A stretch of 64,000 nt of DNA from Reticulascus tulasneorum (Eukaryota; Ascomycota; Sordariomycetes; Glomerellales; Reticulascaceae), in contig LSAX01000001.1 of the NCBI GenBank assembly GCA_001557505.1, positions 372,001 to 436,000 on the forward strand, in the 5' to 3' direction. The first letter of the stretch is position 1; every line of letters starts with the position of its first letter. The notes beneath the pieces are model-generated. The model did no database searches and was not told where the DNA came from. It was given only the letters and a program-made list of their open reading frames with translations. This document shows positions 44,922-56,061 of the stretch, in pieces. The translations under genes were made by a program, and so were the position numbers.

Positions 44922-46700
44922 ATGCAAACCAAGTTCGCTGCCCTCGCCGCCCTTGTGGCTGCCGCCCGCGCTCAGCAGGTGTGCACACAGACTCCCGAGA
45001 CGCACCCAGCCTTGACCTGGCAGAAGTGCGCTGCCGGCGGGACTTGCAGCAATGTCGCAGGCTCAGTCACTATCGATTCCAACTGGCGATGGACTCATAC
45101 CCTCCAAGGCACCACCAACTGCTACGACGGTAACTCGTGGAACACTCAGCTCTGCCCCGATGGCAAGACTTGCGCGCAGCAATGCTGTGTTGAGGGTGCG
45201 GAATACGCTGCCACTTATGGCGTAAGCACCAGCGGCAACGCCTTGAACCTCAAGTTTGTCACCGACGGCGCATACAGCAAGAACATTGGTAGCCGACTGT
45301 ACCTTATGGAAAGCGACACCAAGTACCAGATGTTCACTCTGCTCGGCAACGAGTTCACCTTCGATGTCGATGTGGCCAACATTGGCTGCGGCCTGAACGG
45401 TGCCCTCTACTTCGTCTCCATGGACCAGGATGGTGGCCTAAGCAAGTTCTCCACCAACAAGGCTGGTGCCAAGTACGGAACGGGATACTGCGACTCCCAA
45501 TGCCCCCGTGACGTCAAGTTCATTGACGGCATTGTAAGTTCTGGCTCTCGCAGGGGACTCTTTTCAGGCATTCGCTGACTTTTCTCCACCAGGCCAATGT
45601 CGTGGGCTGGGATGGCTCTAGCAACGATGCCAACGCTGGTATCGGCGAGTTGGGCGCTTGCTGCGCTGAGATGGATATCTGGGGTAAGTTTAGCCACCAA
45701 CCCAAACCGCTTCCAAGTAACTGACAGGGAGAACAGAGGCAAACAACATCGCCACGGCGTACACTCCCCACCCGTGTCTCAACTCGGCCTATCACTCCTG
45801 CACGGGAGACGCCTGCGGTGGAACCTATTCCTCCGACCGATACGCCGGCGACTGCGACCCAGATGGCTGTGACTTCAACAGCTACCGACAGGGCAACAAG
45901 ACCTTCTACGGCCCCGGCTCCGGCTTCACCATCGACACCACCAAGAAGGTCACCGTCGTCACCCAGTTCATCAAGGGCTCTGACGGCAACCTGTCTGATA
46001 TCAAGCGATTCTACGTCCAGAACGGCAAGGTCATTCCCAACTCGCAGTCCACCATCGCCGGCAACCCTGGAAACTCCATCACCACCGACTACTGCGATGC
46101 CCAGAAGACCGTCTTCGGCGACGTGGATATCTTCAAGAACAAGGGCGGTCTGGCCCAGATGGGCAAGGCTGTCGCCGCGCCCATGGTTCTCGTCATGAGC
46201 TTGTGGGATGACCACTACGCCAACATGCTCTGGCTTGACTCTACCTACCCCGTCGACGCCAGCGGCCCTGGCAAGGAGCGAGGAAGCTGCGCTACCACGT
46301 CCGGTGTCCCATCTGAGATTGAGGTGTCTGAAGCGGACTCGACCGTCCAGTACAGCAACATCAAGTACGTGTTCAATCCATACCCTTCCTGATTGGTAAA
46401 TACTGACCTACGCTCCACAGGTTCGGACCCATTGGCTCCACCTTCAACTCCGGCAGCGTGCCTCCTGTAGGAAGCAGCTCCAGCAGCACCCGTGTCTCCT
46501 CCACCAGCAGCCGAGTCACCTCTTCCACTCGAACCTCGAGCACGATGCGCACTACCACCTCTGCTGCTCCTCCAGCTACCGGCACCGGCGTTGCGCAGCA
46601 CTGGGCCCAATGTGGCGGTATTGGATGGAGCGGCCCCACTGTCTGCGCTTCGCCGTACACTTGCACAAGGGGCAATGACTACTACTACCAGTGCTTGTAA
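44922..46700 (+). CDS. cbh1: GH7 cellobiohydrolase I with CBM1
   Basis: Four exons: 44922..45533, 45593..45683, 45737..46364, 46421..46700 (536 residues; phases close; introns GTAAGT, GTAAGT, GTACGT). Signal peptide [17 protein letters not shown], then mature [14 protein letters not shown]. The GH7 catalytic core contains the WRWTH and [10 protein letters not shown] blocks and the catalytic triad in EMDIWEAN: Glu230 nucleophile, Asp232, Glu235 acid/base. KFGPIGSTF closes the core. A Ser/Thr/Arg linker ([14 protein letters not shown]) leads to a CBM1 of four Cys ([25 protein letters not shown]). It releases cellobiose from cellulose reducing ends outside the cell. The long active-site loops of cellobiohydrolases (rather than the shorter endoglucanase type) appear present ([19 protein letters not shown]). 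Symbol is by family; orthology not tested. Confidence 0.95.
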
Positions 46701-47592
46701 GGCTGGCTGCACGGACTTGAGATCTGATCGAGCATTGCATTGTGGACCGGGCTTGGGATAAAAGGTGGATGGTGCATGTAGGCCTTGCATTCTACGTGGT
46801 ACACTCTACGTTCTTGTATATAGTTACTCCCCTTGCATTGGTAAACTGGCTAGTGTGTTAGTATATATATTGTTTCCTCTGTCAGAACATGAGTTTCCTG
46901 TTGCGCAGTGTGTCTAAGACTTTTCGTTCGAACACCAGCAGGACCACAGCCATGAGAACAACTGGGGCAGCAGCCTCAGCCAAGTGCAACGCCCATGTAC
47001 CGTCTGCAAGTCGTGGGTCGGCGAAGGGGCAACGGCACTCAATGTCGGTTTCCAAGAGCGCCTCCACGACCATCACCAAAGATGGCCCGTTAAAGTGTCG
47101 CAGTCATCCAACGAAATAGGCCAACGCCCGCAACATTATGCGAAGTGGGTATGGCTGCCCTGGAAGAATGCACTGAGATATGACCAGGACGGGATACAGC
47201 ACGTGTGATGGTCTCCAGTTGACGCTTTAGGACCAATATTGCAAACGAAAATGCTGCTATCACGACTCTGAAGATAATGTACAGATAGTCTACAACCGAG
47301 GGCCTCTCGTACAGGGCAGAATCATGTTAGTAAATCCTCGCCGCCAAACGTTGCATCCCAAGCCACCTGAATCTTGATCGTCAACTCTCCCGATATCTTA
47401 AACCTCCAAGTGTAATCAGCCAGTCGCATGTCCAAGCAACGCCCACCCAAACCCTCTTTGCTAGAGTCAATCAAGTCGCGCTAACCAGTCGAGAAAACCA
47501 AACTTAGTTCTTGGCTAAGGTAGTCTAGCTGCCTAGTGAGGTGCAGCCCTAGATCCTAACCATACATCATCCTGGGTCAGAGTTCAGGATGT
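46701..47592. other. Convergent intergenic region
   Basis: Between the 3' ends of the cellulase gene and the leftward Snf5 gene. Short frames only. Confidence 0.5.
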
Positions 47593-49394
47593 CTATGCCG
47601 CCCGTATGATGTTAAGATGCATGTTCTTGGTTTGACGTGGTAGTTTGCGATCCCGTTCGTATACCAGACCGCAGTTATTACAAAGGGTCTGAAGCAAGTG
47701 GTCAGCGCGAGAACAATGACTTCGAAACGAGAAGAACTTACCCTTGGTCCTGCTGGCCCATCTCTCACGGCCCAGACGCTTGTTCCCATGACCGCACAAT
47801 GCGAGCACCGCCAGTTCAGCCTTTCCAAGTCTGTCAAGTTGCCACCGCCACCATAGCCTGCGCCAACGTCTGGCGTTCCACGTGTGCCTGGGGTTCCCAT
47901 GCGAGCCAAGGGACTCAAACTTCGGAAACGGCGTTTCTTCTTGGAACGCTCGCCTCTTCCCATTCTCTCCTCTTCAGGATCAACCATGCCACCAAAGCCG
48001 GCAAAAGGAACACCACCAATCAGGCCGGTGGTTGAGCTGAATCTTGCGGTTTCTCGTCGCAGTCTTCGGATTTGCCGTTCTCGGTCTCCTTCTCTCTTTT
48101 CCATTTCCTCTTTGCTTAGCATTTCGACCTTTGGCTCCCACTCGTCTGCGAGATGCTCAGGATCATAACGCCAACCTGCCTCAGCGCCATGAGCCGCGTC
48201 GTTTGGTAGGTCTTGCTGCAAGCCACCCCACCCGGCGACGAGACCGCCAGCCTCGCACGCTTCCTTCTTAAGCCGCAGTACAGCCTCATAGATGGCGTGG
48301 GTCATTGCTGGCACCCACTCGCCTGTCAAGCCTAAATCTGCGCAGGTCTGCTTTGCAAAAGCTTCGGCGGTGCCAGGGGGATGAAGAAGTGACCATTCAA
48401 ACTTGTCTGTGTACAGCATAGATGACAGGTTGATGTTCAGGGTGATGATGCACCGGTAGGTATCGTCGGGATTATAATCATCTGAATCCGCGGTGATGGG
48501 AGTTGCCCGAGCCGACACTTCTGGTGCTGAGGTCGTGGGCTTGAGCTTTGAGGGGGTTGGCAAGCTTCCATTTTGAAGAGGGGTATCGGATCGGCTGATG
48601 TTTCTTGGGGCAGGAGTCGGGGATTCGTCACGGGGGTCAGGCAACGCGCTGATTTTTGGCGCATCAGTTGCAGCGATATTCTGCGGCTGCGTGTGGAATA
48701 GCGGGTGCAGGGCAACACCTGCATACTCCTCCAGCTGCGTCCGGATTTGTTTACTGATCTCAGCAATGGCAATCTGCCGGTTGGGTAGATCGAGATCTTG
48801 GACCAGAGTCTGCGCAAATTGATCTGTTGTAATGACGGCCTCATGGAGGTTCCAGAGAAAGATATCTCGCAGTCGATATGGCACAGTCTGCTCTTGCTGT
48901 CGGTACTGTGGGAGAGATGCGTCGACCCCGTGCGAGTGCTGCATTGGGAACGGAGGTGGAGGGATGAATGACGGTACATCGAGATCGATACGGATCGGTA
49001 TTAGGGTCAAAGGTAGGTTTGCCTGCGCCGAGCTGTGTTGGTCGCTTCTGACGTGTCGACCCTTGCAGAACCAGTCTCTCCAGATCCCTTGAATGTCCAC
49101 AGGTTCCGTTGTCTCCTTGCCTGCCTTATCCGCGAGTTCCTGTCTATGGGCAAGCTCGTCCTTTCTCAGGCTCCGAAGGCCAGTGGGCCGACGTCGATTA
49201 TCACTATCATCGTCATCTATATCATCGTAACCGTCCTCGGCATAGTTGATGATGGTCGTGCCGCGCTTGGTGGTTCTCGATATCGGACCCGAGGGAGCAC
49301 TGGGCAAAACTGGTGTCAACAAAGAGTTGTTATAGGCGCGCAGTCTCGGCGCATATGACGACAGGAAAGCCTGAGGCTTCGATCTTGTTTCCAT
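47593..49394 (-). CDS. snf5: SNF5-family SWI/SNF chromatin-remodelling subunit with GATA-type finger
   Basis: Two exons: 47742..49394 and 47593..47688 (582 residues). Intron 47689..47741 (53 nt, GTAAGT, GCTGACC, TTCAG, phase 0) cuts inside the zinc finger; without splicing the frame runs on to 47577 and loses the second Cys pair. The SNF5 homology region is visible as two repeats: LPLTLIPIRIDLDV..LRDIFLWNLHEAVITTDQFAQ, and YRCIITLNINLSSMLYTDKFEWSL..AFAKQTCADLGL..AIYEAVLRLKKE. The C-terminal finger is C530-x2-C533-x20-C554-x2-C557 (WRCSHC..LCNNCGLVY), GATA-like as in filamentous-fungal Snf5 proteins. Role: core subunit of SWI/SNF, nuclear, nucleosome remodelling at promoters. A housekeeping gene among accessory ones. 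It could alternatively be the RSC paralogue Sfh1; the GATA finger favours Snf5 only weakly. Confidence 0.85.
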
Positions 49395-51581
49395 CGTGAG
49401 AGCTGGGTAGACTACCGATGGTCATCTCATGTCGTCGCAAGCGTCGCAAGGGGAATCGCGGCTGAATCTAGCGGAAGAAGGAGAATGCTTGTCGGTGAAT
49501 AATCCAAAGTCAAGGGGAGATTCAATCAGAGAGTTGTTCTTTGCGAGCAGCGTGGCACAGATTGACCCTGATGGTAGTTGAGTTCAATCCCGCTAGCTTA
49601 GAGCAATGATCGCGTTGAAATGCAAAGAAGCGACATTCCTGAAGTCGCGTCAGAAAAATTAGGCGGTCGGCAAATTCCGACCAAACGTCGGTTAAATTCC
49701 GGACTTCGAGAAGTGGCTATGGTGTGGCGTAGATGTGGCTTGCCACTGGGACCCTGTGCGGGAGAGAAATGAATATCCCTTGCTGGTGAGTATTCGCAAG
49801 GTAGAATATCTATAGACTGATCTATACAGTAGCTCGAGTTTATTTTCTAGATTTTTATCCTCCTCGATTTCGTGGCCGCAATGTGGCTTTTACTTGGCTC
49901 TTTATTGATGACCTCCGCCTAATTGGTAATGGCGCCCGGTGGATGCTTTTTGATCAAGCTTATTTTGATCCGTTTTCATTGTTCTTCGGTCCGGCATCGA
50001 AAGCAAGCTGACCAGGGAAGGTTTCTCGATGATACACCATTCTCATTTCTAAATCTCCTGAAGAATCGCTTGGTTACAAAACTCTTCGCCAACATCATCC
50101 GGTCTTCCAGAACGCTACTGATAGCTTGAGCAACAATCGTGCAATGTCTGCTGCAGAGCAAATCACTTTGTATCCGTTGCATCGGGCTTACCCGCTTGGT
50201 TACGTAGGTGACACATGACTCGAATAGCCCGTTATCCTTGATACCGAGGGCTTGTTTGGAATCCAACGGGGATCGTCGCTTTATGTCTCTGCACCACGTG
50301 TGAGGGCCCGAGACATTTTGTTTATGAGGCTCCGCAGACATGATGTCGACTTACATGCAGCCAACCTCTCATGTAGTAGTCTCAATATTATGATTTCAAC
50401 ATCTGCCCTAGCGTCTCCGGTAGTCTAAATCCCTCGGCACGATCATCCAATACATACGTTAGTCTAGCTCGCTGGATGCGTTCTCAAGATGAGCATGAAC
50501 ATCAGCAACCGCATGTTTAATACGCACTCTAGGGGAAGTGTCAGTTTCAACTCGGTCGCATGGGATGATAGATCTTACAAATTCTACTCAACAAGTACCC
50601 CATCGGCTGTGCGAGTGTACGAGTCGTTTGACCTGGATGATAGTATCGATCGTGGATAAACGGAAGGTCTCAGGCTCTCCGTAAGCAACCAAGCCAAGAG
50701 TCGAAAAGGCATTAGAAAGCAAGGATGCCACGGCGATTCGACGTTAAAACAATGAACATGGGGAACAATAGAAGAAGCCCTCCACTTATTAGAATGGGTC
50801 CTAGTCGATGTCGAGAGTCCACCAGCTTGAAGCTCGTGATGCTTTACACAGATGGGAAACCTTAATGGCTTCTGCTGACTGATTATCAATCGAAACTTTG
50901 CATTCTTAGAAGCGCTAAGTCCGGGAACCTGCATCGCACGGTGGATGCAATAGGAAATGGCTTAGTACTCAGCAATTACCGAAGCCCATATCAGACGAGA
51001 TCAGCAAGTTGGTAGTTCGGCATGACGTGAAGCTGACACGAATGTGCTCTCTCTCAATAGATGCCTCTACATCTCCAACCCCGTTTGCTGCGCGAGAAGC
51101 AGACCCACTATATGAGATCTTAATTATAAATCCATGTCAGTTTGGAGAAGAAATACCACAGTGAGCTTTTTGACTGCCGGCTAGCCGCTACTGGCATCGC
51201 GCAGGGCGTTTGGTGGATCGTATCGGCTGCTGTTTCCCGGCCCGCGCTATTCGCGACTTATCTCCGACAACGGTCGGGGAGAACCCCATTCATTCTGTCT
51301 CGCGTCATCCACAGGGATTTTCGTGGACCGTTTGTTTCCAAGCCCTGCATTTGTCATATTGTTTGAGCAGTTGAACGCTCGACTGGCGGTTGCGAATGCC
51401 TTCTCAACCATATTTTCGTATAAAAGGTTGTGATGGGCTCTTGACATCATTGCGTCAGTAGACCCCGACGGACATCCGAGCACAGTATTGATCCTGCAGT
51501 CGGTCAATTATCTGGTGCGCCTCAAACCTCATAACAGCCCGCTACCGGCACGATTACAGCATCCAATTGGCACTGAACAAT
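49395..51581. other. Gene-free stretch of about 2.2 kb
   Basis: Promoter side of the Snf5 gene (TCGGCAAATTCCGACC-type half palindromes near 49667-49705), then no recognisable gene. Leftward ATG frames at 49976..50341 and 50584..50934 have no domain and are not called. Confidence 0.4.
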
Positions 51582-53363
51582 ATGTCTAATCATATTAATG
51601 AAAGCGCCAGTGGTGTTTCTGATGACGAAAAGGCGGAAGAGGCTCGTCTTGCGACGGTGCCGAGTGACAAAGATTTGGAGTTGTCAGACATCCCCAGAGA
51701 CTCCCAAAGCCGCACCCAAGGTCACGAAAGAGAAGAACCGGCCATTGAAAACCGCTCCGAAGCAGGGGAAGCCCATGACGAGTCGGCCTCGGATATTGAT
51801 GCCGAGTCGGAGCAGCGGATCCGTGGCCGGGCCGGGTTCTTACATAAGGTTCTGGGGTATCTGACGTGGACTCCAAAGCACTTGCGCTACGACCCCAAGA
51901 ACCCCCCCAAGTTCACAACGTCCCTGAACTTCTTATACGCCTTTGTACGTTAGCTATATCTTTGGGATTGCTCATTGAGCGTGGTCTGACAACTCGCAGG
52001 TGGCTACTTTCACCGTTGCGAATCTGTACTACAATCAGCCCGTGCTGAACAAGATAGCGGTGACATTTGATGTCAGTTTTGAGAAATCCTCGTCAATAGC
52101 AACCTTGATGCAGGCTGGCTATGCTGCTGGACTCCTCTTCCTCTGCCCACTGGGCGATATGCTCAAGCGGAGGCCATTCATCCTCGCTCTCATGTGGCTC
52201 ACAGCCATGCTCGTAAGTTCAGATCTCGCATCTTATTCAAATTTGGCCAGGAGTGTCTAATAGGACTCAGTGGCTTGGACTTTGTCTTACACACAACTTC
52301 AATGCGTTCCTGGCACTGTCCTTTATCTGTGGCGTCACAACGGTCACCCCACAGCTCATGCTTCCACTCGTCGGAGACATCGCACCGATTAACAAGAAGG
52401 CAAGCTCCCTGTCAATAGTAGTGTCGGGACTCCTGCTTGGAATGTTGGTCGCTCGTTTTCTATCCGGTATCGTGTCCAACTACACGGATTGGAGGAACAT
52501 CTACTGGTTCTCGTTCGGAGCACAGTGGATGATCCTAATCCTATTGTTTCTGTTCATGCCTGACTATCCATCTACAAACCCCGACGGCCTCAACTACTTC
52601 AAGGCCATGTGGACGATCGTCACGATGGCTTTCACGGAACCTGTCCTCGCTCAGGCTTGTCTTATTGCCTTCCTCCTCAGCGCCATCTTCACATCGTTCT
52701 GGACGACACTCACGTTTCTCCTAGCTTCACCGCCGTATGAGTATTCTTCACTCACCATTGGACTATTCTCTCTTATTGGAATAGCGGCTATTTGTGGCGG
52801 CCCCGTGTATGGCAGATTCATCACCGATCGATTCGTCCCCATCTTGTCGTCCGTGCTAGGCCAGTCGATCGCGTTGGTTGGGATCATTATCGGCACCGCT
52901 ATTGGGAAATTTACGGTTGCAGGCCCGGTCATCCAGGCTCTTGCAATCGATGTTGGGCTCCAGACGACACAGACTGCAAATCGAGCTGCAATTTATACTA
53001 TCAACTCAAAAGCTAGGAACAGAGTTAACACGGCATACATGGTAATGGCTTTCTGTGGGCAGTTGACTGGTACCGCTGTTGGTAACAGGTTGTATGCCGC
53101 CGGTGGCTGGACATGGAGTGACGGATGTAGCAGTAAGTCTCTTTTGCCAAACCCTCAGCGAGGGTGGTCGCTAACGAGGCGTAGTTGGTTTCATCGGATT
53201 GTCGTTGATCATCGCTTTGGCCAAAGGGCCAAGAGAAAAGGGATGGATTGGCTGGAGTGGTGGATGGCAGTGGCGGAAAGACGCCATTCCCAAGCCACAG
53301 AGCGACGTGGTAGAAGAAGGGCAGGGACGGGAGGAAGTAAAAAGCCAACCAAACCAGAACTAG
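51582..53363 (+). CDS. MFS transporter (DHA/YnfM-like) with long acidic N-terminus
   Basis: Four exons: 51582..51944, 52000..52212, 52271..53132, 53185..53363 (538 residues; phases close). Introns: 51945..51999 (GTACGT, TCTGAC, GCAG), 52213..52270 (GTAAGT, TCTAAT, TCAG) and 53133..53184 (GTAAGT, GCTAAC, GTAG). The third fixes the true C-terminus: reading on without it gives a false tail to 53398. About 100 hydrophilic, acidic residues precede helix 1 (TTSLNFLYAFVATFTVANLYYNQPVLNKIA). Loop 2-3 has GDMLKRRPFIL, a variant of the MFS GxxxDRxGRR motif. Helices 4-6 contain GVTTVTPQLMLPLVGDI. Family members export drugs or small metabolites, or take up unknown solutes. Substrate not readable. Confidence 0.85.
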
Positions 53364-53701
53364 ATCTTGCAACCAAGATTCTCTGCACTACACACTAAGT
53401 AGACGAAAGTTCAAGCATGTAATAAGTTAAGTTCTTGTATAGACGCATTTTGTCTCAGGGATAATGAGACCTCTTCATCATGATGACCGGAAAATTTGCA
53501 TATTGCAGTGTACATTAGGTGATGGAGCTAAGCGACCAACTAACTGTGTCATTGTGTGTTCTCATCCACTTCGGGAGGAATACATAACTCTAGAGTCTTC
53601 TAGAAGCAAAGAAAAATATGTTCCGCCTGCGCATGCAGATACGTTACTGAGCTTACACAAATGATGTGTTTACCAGTCTGTCACAACTGAATAAACCCCG
53701 C
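53364..53701. other. Convergent 3' intergenic region
   Basis: 338 bp between the transporter and the leftward CAP-barrel gene. No gene seen. Confidence 0.5.
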
Positions 53702-54690
53702 TTAATCGAGAAGCTCCCATGTGACCCCAAAAACCCTGCCAGGATCGAGACTACCAACAAGCTCTGTAAACATCTTGTGGGTCATGTCGAGGTCACCGTA
53801 CTCACACCACATGCACTTGTCCTTGATGATAGCAGTGACCGTTTTGTCACCATACGTGGCTCGGACAATTCTGTGACAAAGGGGGTTGTTGTTGGATGGG
53901 AGGCCCATCTTCTCATGAGAAAGCGCAACGTAGTTTTCGGTCCAATCCTTGCCAGTATCGTCGTCTCCACAGGCCCCGAGGCCGAGGTGGAAGTAGGTAC
54001 CATCACCCGTGTATGGGCCGGTTCCCAAGTCCTGTCTGGGGGCAATTGGAGGGCCTTGTGGGAAAGGGGGCTGGCCAACACTATAAAGATAAGTCAGATC
54101 TTGCAAGTAGAGAGTGAAGGAAGGATTCAACTCACAGATTCCCCTCGGGGTAGATGCGACAGACAACAAGGTAGTTGACCATGTGGCCAAAGTAGCCGAT
54201 GGCATTCCCACACCCAATGTAGGAACTGGTGGACCACATCAACTGTGCTAGGCAAACAGGTTAGCAGTATAATTGATTGTAGAAAGGAGCACTTACACCA
54301 ATGATTCCATCGATCACTTCCCGGGTCCCCAACCTTCCCGCCTGGAGGGTAGTATTGAGCTTGAGATAGCCAGACGAGGACAGCTTCTCGTATTGGATGC
54401 GCTGCCCAGGTTAAATCAGGCTGAGTAAATTTCCACCAGAGCAAGGTCTCGCCCTGGCCTGGTCGTTCTTCCTCCGGAGCATGGTAGAACTGAACTGTAT
54501 CGGCCAAGTGGTTTGCCCAGTGCTGTGCACCGGCGGCCAGCGCGCCACTCCACTCGAATGGAGCCACATTGACAGATGCACGAGCGCCATTGACGAAACT
54601 CAAAGCCTCATGCTGATCGTAGGTAAGATCGATGGAATGAACACCGAGACAAAGAATCGCGGCAACAAGGAGGTTTTTGATCATCTTCAT
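53702..54690 (-). CDS. Secreted CAP (SCP/PR-1) domain fused to RlpA-like double-psi beta-barrel
   Basis: Three exons: 54297..54690, 54136..54247, 53702..54080 (294 residues; phases close). Introns: 54248..54296 (49 nt, GTAAGT, TGCTAAC, CCTAG) and 54081..54135 (55 nt, GTGAGT, TCTGAC, TATAG). Start at MKMIKNLLVAAILCLGVHS, a signal peptide. The CAP domain spans about 22-165 with AALAAGAQHWANHLAD-like helix 1 (first His), VLVWLSQAQYY, the signature HWSQLMWSTSSYIGCG, and YLVVCRIYPEGN. A Pro-rich link (VGQPPFPQGPP) leads to a barrel with GDGTYFHLGLGACG, ENYVALSH, CHRIVRATYGDKTV, IIKDKCMWCEYGDLDMT and GVTWELLD, the pattern of fungal RlpA/expansin-like domains. CAP proteins bind sterols or fatty acids; the barrel type binds or loosens wall polysaccharides. 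The fusion suggests a wall-targeted extracellular protein, possibly an effector. Confidence 0.85.
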
Positions 54691-56061
54691 GGTGTTCTTA
54701 CGCGACTGAACGATCTGAAGTCTGTAGAGGTGAATCTTGTATCTGGAGAAAGTGGAGTGAATCAGATTGGAGGTTGACGACGGTTGATCAAAGAGAGGCT
54801 TAGAAGATTGGAAGATTGTGCTACTTGGGAAGGTTGGGGAGGATGGAGAAGTCAAAGACGGAGAGGGGTGATCAAGGGGAGTATTTGCACAAGGCCAAGG
54901 GGGATGCAGATTTTGTTGCCTCGTGACCTAATGCTGCAAAGATTTCTGCTGTCAAAGGAAGTCGTGTCTTTGGTTCTGGTATTGCAGGCAGGTCCGTCCT
55001 CCTCATCACGACATACCTACCTAGGTAGTGCGAAAGACATTGAACTGGCAGCTGTTCTGGCCGCGGTCCTGCCTCTTGGCACACTTGCAGCTTGCATATC
55101 CAAAGTTGCGGCTGTCATCGGATGCTGGTTTGCTCTCGGTGTGTACACGATTAAGGCCGCGGGAACAAGATCCAAGACAGTGAACAGACGCTACGAGTAA
55201 GGCCGTCCCTCCACGTATATCGCGATAACGGTGCTCTTGTTCAGGCAACGCTCTATCAAGTCACGTGTATAGTGGCGCCATTCTTGAGACAGCAAGAGCC
55301 TTGACACTCGGGGAGGGGAGGACTTGTAGGCTGCGCCGGAGGATTGTCTTTGAATACCTAAGGAGGGGCCATACCATCGCGATTCGAATTGGCCCCAGGA
55401 GACCTATAGATCCAATTACCGCGACTTGGGAAGCAATTCAAGTGACTCATGCCCATAATTACTCTGCTGCAAGCAGGTACCGTGTGAGAACAGTTGGTAT
55501 GGAAGCACGTGCAGCATGCTGCCACTTCTGCAGCAAACCCGTGCATGCACAGAACAGTCAGATAATGTCCAAGCACGTTTATTTGAAATGATCCATAGCA
55601 TTCGAAGTAATGTACAACTGCCAGGGATATGTTTATATGTGATACAGATGTGCATTTACCTGCGCAGGTTCGGTTGTGTTACCCATTCCTTACTGCACCG
55701 ACACTCCCTCATAGAAACGCATGGGCTCTTGCCGGCTCTTACCAAACGTTCTCCAGCCGATAACTGTATACTGTAAATAGCCATTTGCATTGTGTCCAGG
55801 AAATAGATTCGTCAGAATTTGGGTCTTGTCTCATCTGGCTGCCCTTTGCCACGTCCTCATTGCGCATCATTCTACCTAACTACCTATCTAGCTGAGCCAG
55901 GTAAGAAGAAATCCGGTTAAATAACAATGTCGCCTGGTCCGCATTTATTCTGACGAAGCACTGGCGGCGGCCATCTGTATCAGTAAAGCGTAGTCTCCTC
56001 CATTCTAAGGCCTGATATCGCTGAACCTGGGTTCTGACCATATGCGAAGGAGAAATGGTCC
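54691..56061. other. Gene-free stretch
   Basis: Promoter of the CAP-barrel gene and 3' region of the Hsp70-like gene. Contains TACCTACCTAGGTA-type sequence near 55012-55025. The plus frame 54784..55200 lacks any domain and is not called. Confidence 0.4.

Noticed and set aside
45520..46215. 231-codon minus-strand frame inside the cellulase gene
   Set aside because: Shadow of GH7 coding sequence, biased composition, no domain.
47577..47592. Unspliced C-terminus of the Snf5 frame ending at 47577
   Set aside because: Reading through 47689..47741 loses the second Cys pair of the finger; the spliced form ends at 47593 with an intact finger.
53364..53398. Transporter frame ending at 53398
   Set aside because: It depends on translating the 53133..53184 intron; splicing restores a hydrophobic last helix and moves the stop to 53361..53363.
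54784..55200. 138-codon plus frame with a hydrophobic end
   Set aside because: Overlaps the 5' end and promoter of the CAP-barrel gene and has no family resemblance.
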